Below are positions 14,158-15,056 of a stretch of 15,056 nt of DNA, one piece after another. Where the stretch lies: the NCBI RefSeq assembly GCF_946478885.1, contig NZ_CAMLDX010000084.1, positions 1 to 15,056 on the forward strand, in the 5' to 3' direction. The stretch is from an uncultured Bacillus sp. Its GTDB lineage: Bacteria; Bacillota; Bacilli; Bacillales_B; DSM-18226. Under the pieces are notes generated by a model. The model was not told the origin of the DNA, searched no databases, and saw nothing but the letters and a program-made list of their open reading frames with translations. Positions within the stretch are counted from its first letter, which is position 1. Every line of letters begins with the position of its first letter. A program made the position numbers and the translations under genes.

Positions 14158-14236
14158 AATTATTGGAGTTAGTATAGTTCCATGGACACCATTTGGTTAA
14201 CTCTCTATTATAAAAATAAGAGAGGGTGTGTAGTGC

Positions 14237-14512
14237 ATGGATCAGAAAAAGAATAAGCAAACCTATAATGAAGAGTTCAAGAAAACGGTAGTGGAATTGT
14301 ATCATACTGGTAGCTCGGTACGTACGTTAAGTAGCGAATATGGTGTGTCAGAGGTAACCATTTATAAGTGGATTAAAGCTCTATCACCAGTGGACGGAAC
14401 GGAAAATGGATTAACCCCACAGGACATAGCTGAGATGCAAAAAGAAAATCTTCGAATGAAACAAGAGATTGAAATCTTAAAAAAGGCTATGACCATATTC
14501 GCACGAAAGTAA
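14237..14512 (+). CDS. IS3-family transposase OrfA
   Basis: A 91-residue DNA-binding subunit, intact. The N-terminal helix-turn-helix spans about 10-50 (YNEEFKKTVVELYHTG, then SEYGVSEVTIYKWIKAL). The C-terminal TPQDIAEMQKENLRMKQEIE and ILKKAMTIFARK form the Leu-zipper-like coiled coil that ends at the frameshift zone. The ribosome binding site is GAGAGGGTG about 8 nt before the ATG. It overlaps orfB in the -1 frame and should also be the N-terminal part of the OrfAB fusion made by programmed frameshifting. Confidence 0.93.
   Translation: MDQKKNKQTYNEEFKKTVVELYHTGSSVRTLSSEYGVSEVTIYKWIKALSPVDGTENGLTPQDIAEMQKENLRMKQEIEILKKAMTIFARK
14479..14485 (+). promoter_or_regulatory. Programmed -1 frameshift site (A6G)
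   Basis: The heptamer A-AAA-AAG lies near the end of orfA and is phased as the canonical slippery site X-XXY-YYZ relative to orfA codons. Slippage by -1 enters a frame that stays open through KKGYDHIRTKVTDAELTK into orfB, bypassing orfA's stop at 14510-14512. This is the standard way IS3 elements make the OrfAB transposase. Confidence 0.85.
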
Positions 14513-14926
14513 CAGACGCTGAGCTAACGAAGGTAATTCAGAATCAAAAAGATGTGTTTCCCATTCAAGTCATGTGTGAGGTACTTGAAATACCAAGAAG
14601 TACGTATTATCAATCTTTAACGAAAACAGAATCAAAACGGAATCAGGAAAAACGGCAACTCTTGGAACAAATCAAGTTGATCCACACAGAGAGTAAGGGG
14701 CGCTATGGAGCGCCTAAAATTCATTACCTTCTTGTACAAGCAGGGTTTTCCGTCAGTCTCAAACGTGTGCAACGAATGATGAGAGAAGCTAACATCTACT
14801 CGATTACGGTCAAAAAATTCCGTCCACAATCTAATAAAGAGCCGGTTCAGTCACGTGATAACCGATTACAACAAGATTTTTCGACGTCTACTCTAAATGA
14901 AAAATGGGTCGCTGATATCACATATA
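14486..14926 (+). CDS. IS3 transposase OrfB, N-terminal exon
   Basis: The catalytic part of the transposase, in the -1 frame to orfA. It can be entered by frameshift (about 14486) or from a GTG at 14554 (VFPIQVMCEVLEIPRSTYYQ). It has the HTH_21-like segment (KGRYGAPKIHYLLVQAGFSV, then SLKRVQRMM) and ends with the start of the integrase core, LNEKWVADITY, where D is the first residue of the DDE triad. Immediately after the codon for Tyr the sequence changes to GTGCGCCC, the 5' end of a group II intron; unspliced, the reading frame adds SAPIRDN and stops at 14949. Splicing could restore the frame if the 3' exon is intact outside the window. Confidence 0.85.
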
Positions 14927-15056
14927 GTGCGCCCATAAGGGACAATTGATGAATCTGCACTTTGCAATACAGCAGAATAATACCACAAACTTCTGGTATC
15001 CACTGGTTTATCTAGAGACGAAAGTCAAAGGAGAAAATAGCATGCCAGTAAAGCCA
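14927..15056 (+). mobile_element. Group II intron, 5' end (domain I, truncated by window)
   Basis: Starts GTGCGCCCATAAGGG, matching the conserved group II 5' end GUGCG and very like the beginning of the lactococcal Ll.LtrB intron (GTGCGCCCAGATAGGG). The following 115 bp is not coding, includes short helices (for example TACCA-CAAACTTC-TGGTA) and fits domain I. It lies in the sense orientation of the host transposase gene, as a splicing-competent intron should. The 5' exon next to it, ACATATA, would hold IBS1. The intron-encoded reverse transcriptase is not in the window, so its class and activity are unknown; it need not be related to the IIC remnant at 12650. Confidence 0.75.

Larger units (their letters stand above)
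14183..14926 (+). mobile_element. IS3-family element, 5' part (interrupted by intron)
   Basis: The left end is probably TGGACACCATTTGGTTAA at 14183, typical of IS3-group ends beginning TGGAC, 54 bp before orfA. It encodes orfA and the first part of orfB on the plus strand. The element is interrupted at 14926/14927 by a group II intron and continues beyond the window, so its right end, size and target duplication cannot be seen. It is different from the element at 12731-13933 (different ends and proteins). Confidence 0.75.

Noticed and set aside
14632..14829. 65-aa minus-strand frame within IS orfB
   Set aside because: Antisense shadow of the transposase, which has clear motifs.
12731..15056. 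A defence island or new anti-phage system in the mobile region
   Set aside because: I looked for one next to the Ter genes and in the IS cluster. Only transposases, intron pieces and a hairpin block are present; no nuclease, ATPase or CRISPR repeats were seen. Ter genes alone do not show phage defence.

Overview
The window looks like chromosome from a low-GC Bacillaceae bacterium (Bacillus sensu lato). The proteins closely resemble Bacillus subtilis DfrA, YpjP, BrxA (YphP), YfmR and the YceC-YceH Ter set; ribosome binding sites are of GGAGG type; and a bacilliredoxin implies bacillithiol chemistry. The species cannot be named from this sequence.

Layout: (1) 1-745 holds an unrecognised 99-aa protein behind a plausible sigma-A promoter, then a 108-bp imperfect palindrome. 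(2) 746-2243, minus strand: the folate/dTMP pair thyA-dfrA. (3) 2361-3489: a divergent pair, a secreted lethal-factor/PPEP-like metallopeptidase (minus) and a DUF123 GIY-YIG-like protein (plus). (4) 3562-8994, minus strand: a tellurite-resistance/Ter stress module (TerD paralogue, TelA/YceH, YceG, TerC/YceF, TerD). It is in two blocks separated by about 600 bp that carry an opposing small membrane-protein gene. The block yceG-telA-terD has a textbook ECF-sigma (sigma-W-type) promoter, TGAAAC-16-CGTA, at 7123-7148. (5) 9083-12514, minus strand: ypjP, brxA and the ABC-F ATPase yfmR. A tiny plus-strand gene for a 23-residue membrane peptide lies between ypjP and brxA. (6) 12578-15056: a mobile-element graveyard. 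It contains a 3' remnant (domains V-VI) of a group IIC intron, an IS3-family element killed by two in-frame stops, a GC-rich hairpin block, and a second IS3-family element whose orfB is interrupted, just after its first catalytic-Asp motif, by the 5' end of another group II intron that runs off the window.

How the genes fit together: ThyA uses methylene-THF and makes DHF; DfrA regenerates THF. In B. subtilis thyB-dfrA-ypjP are neighbours; here the peptidase, DUF123 and Ter genes sit between dfrA/thyA and ypjP. The Ter proteins are known or proposed to work together at the membrane in metal and envelope stress (TerC-family Mn2+ export, Ca2+-binding TerD, TelA, and the YceG 'biosynthetic module' protein). 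No CRISPR array, tRNA or rRNA was seen. The most interesting observations are the ECF promoter with the split Ter module, the interlocked IS/intron insertions, the lethal-factor-like peptidase and the 23-residue peptide gene.
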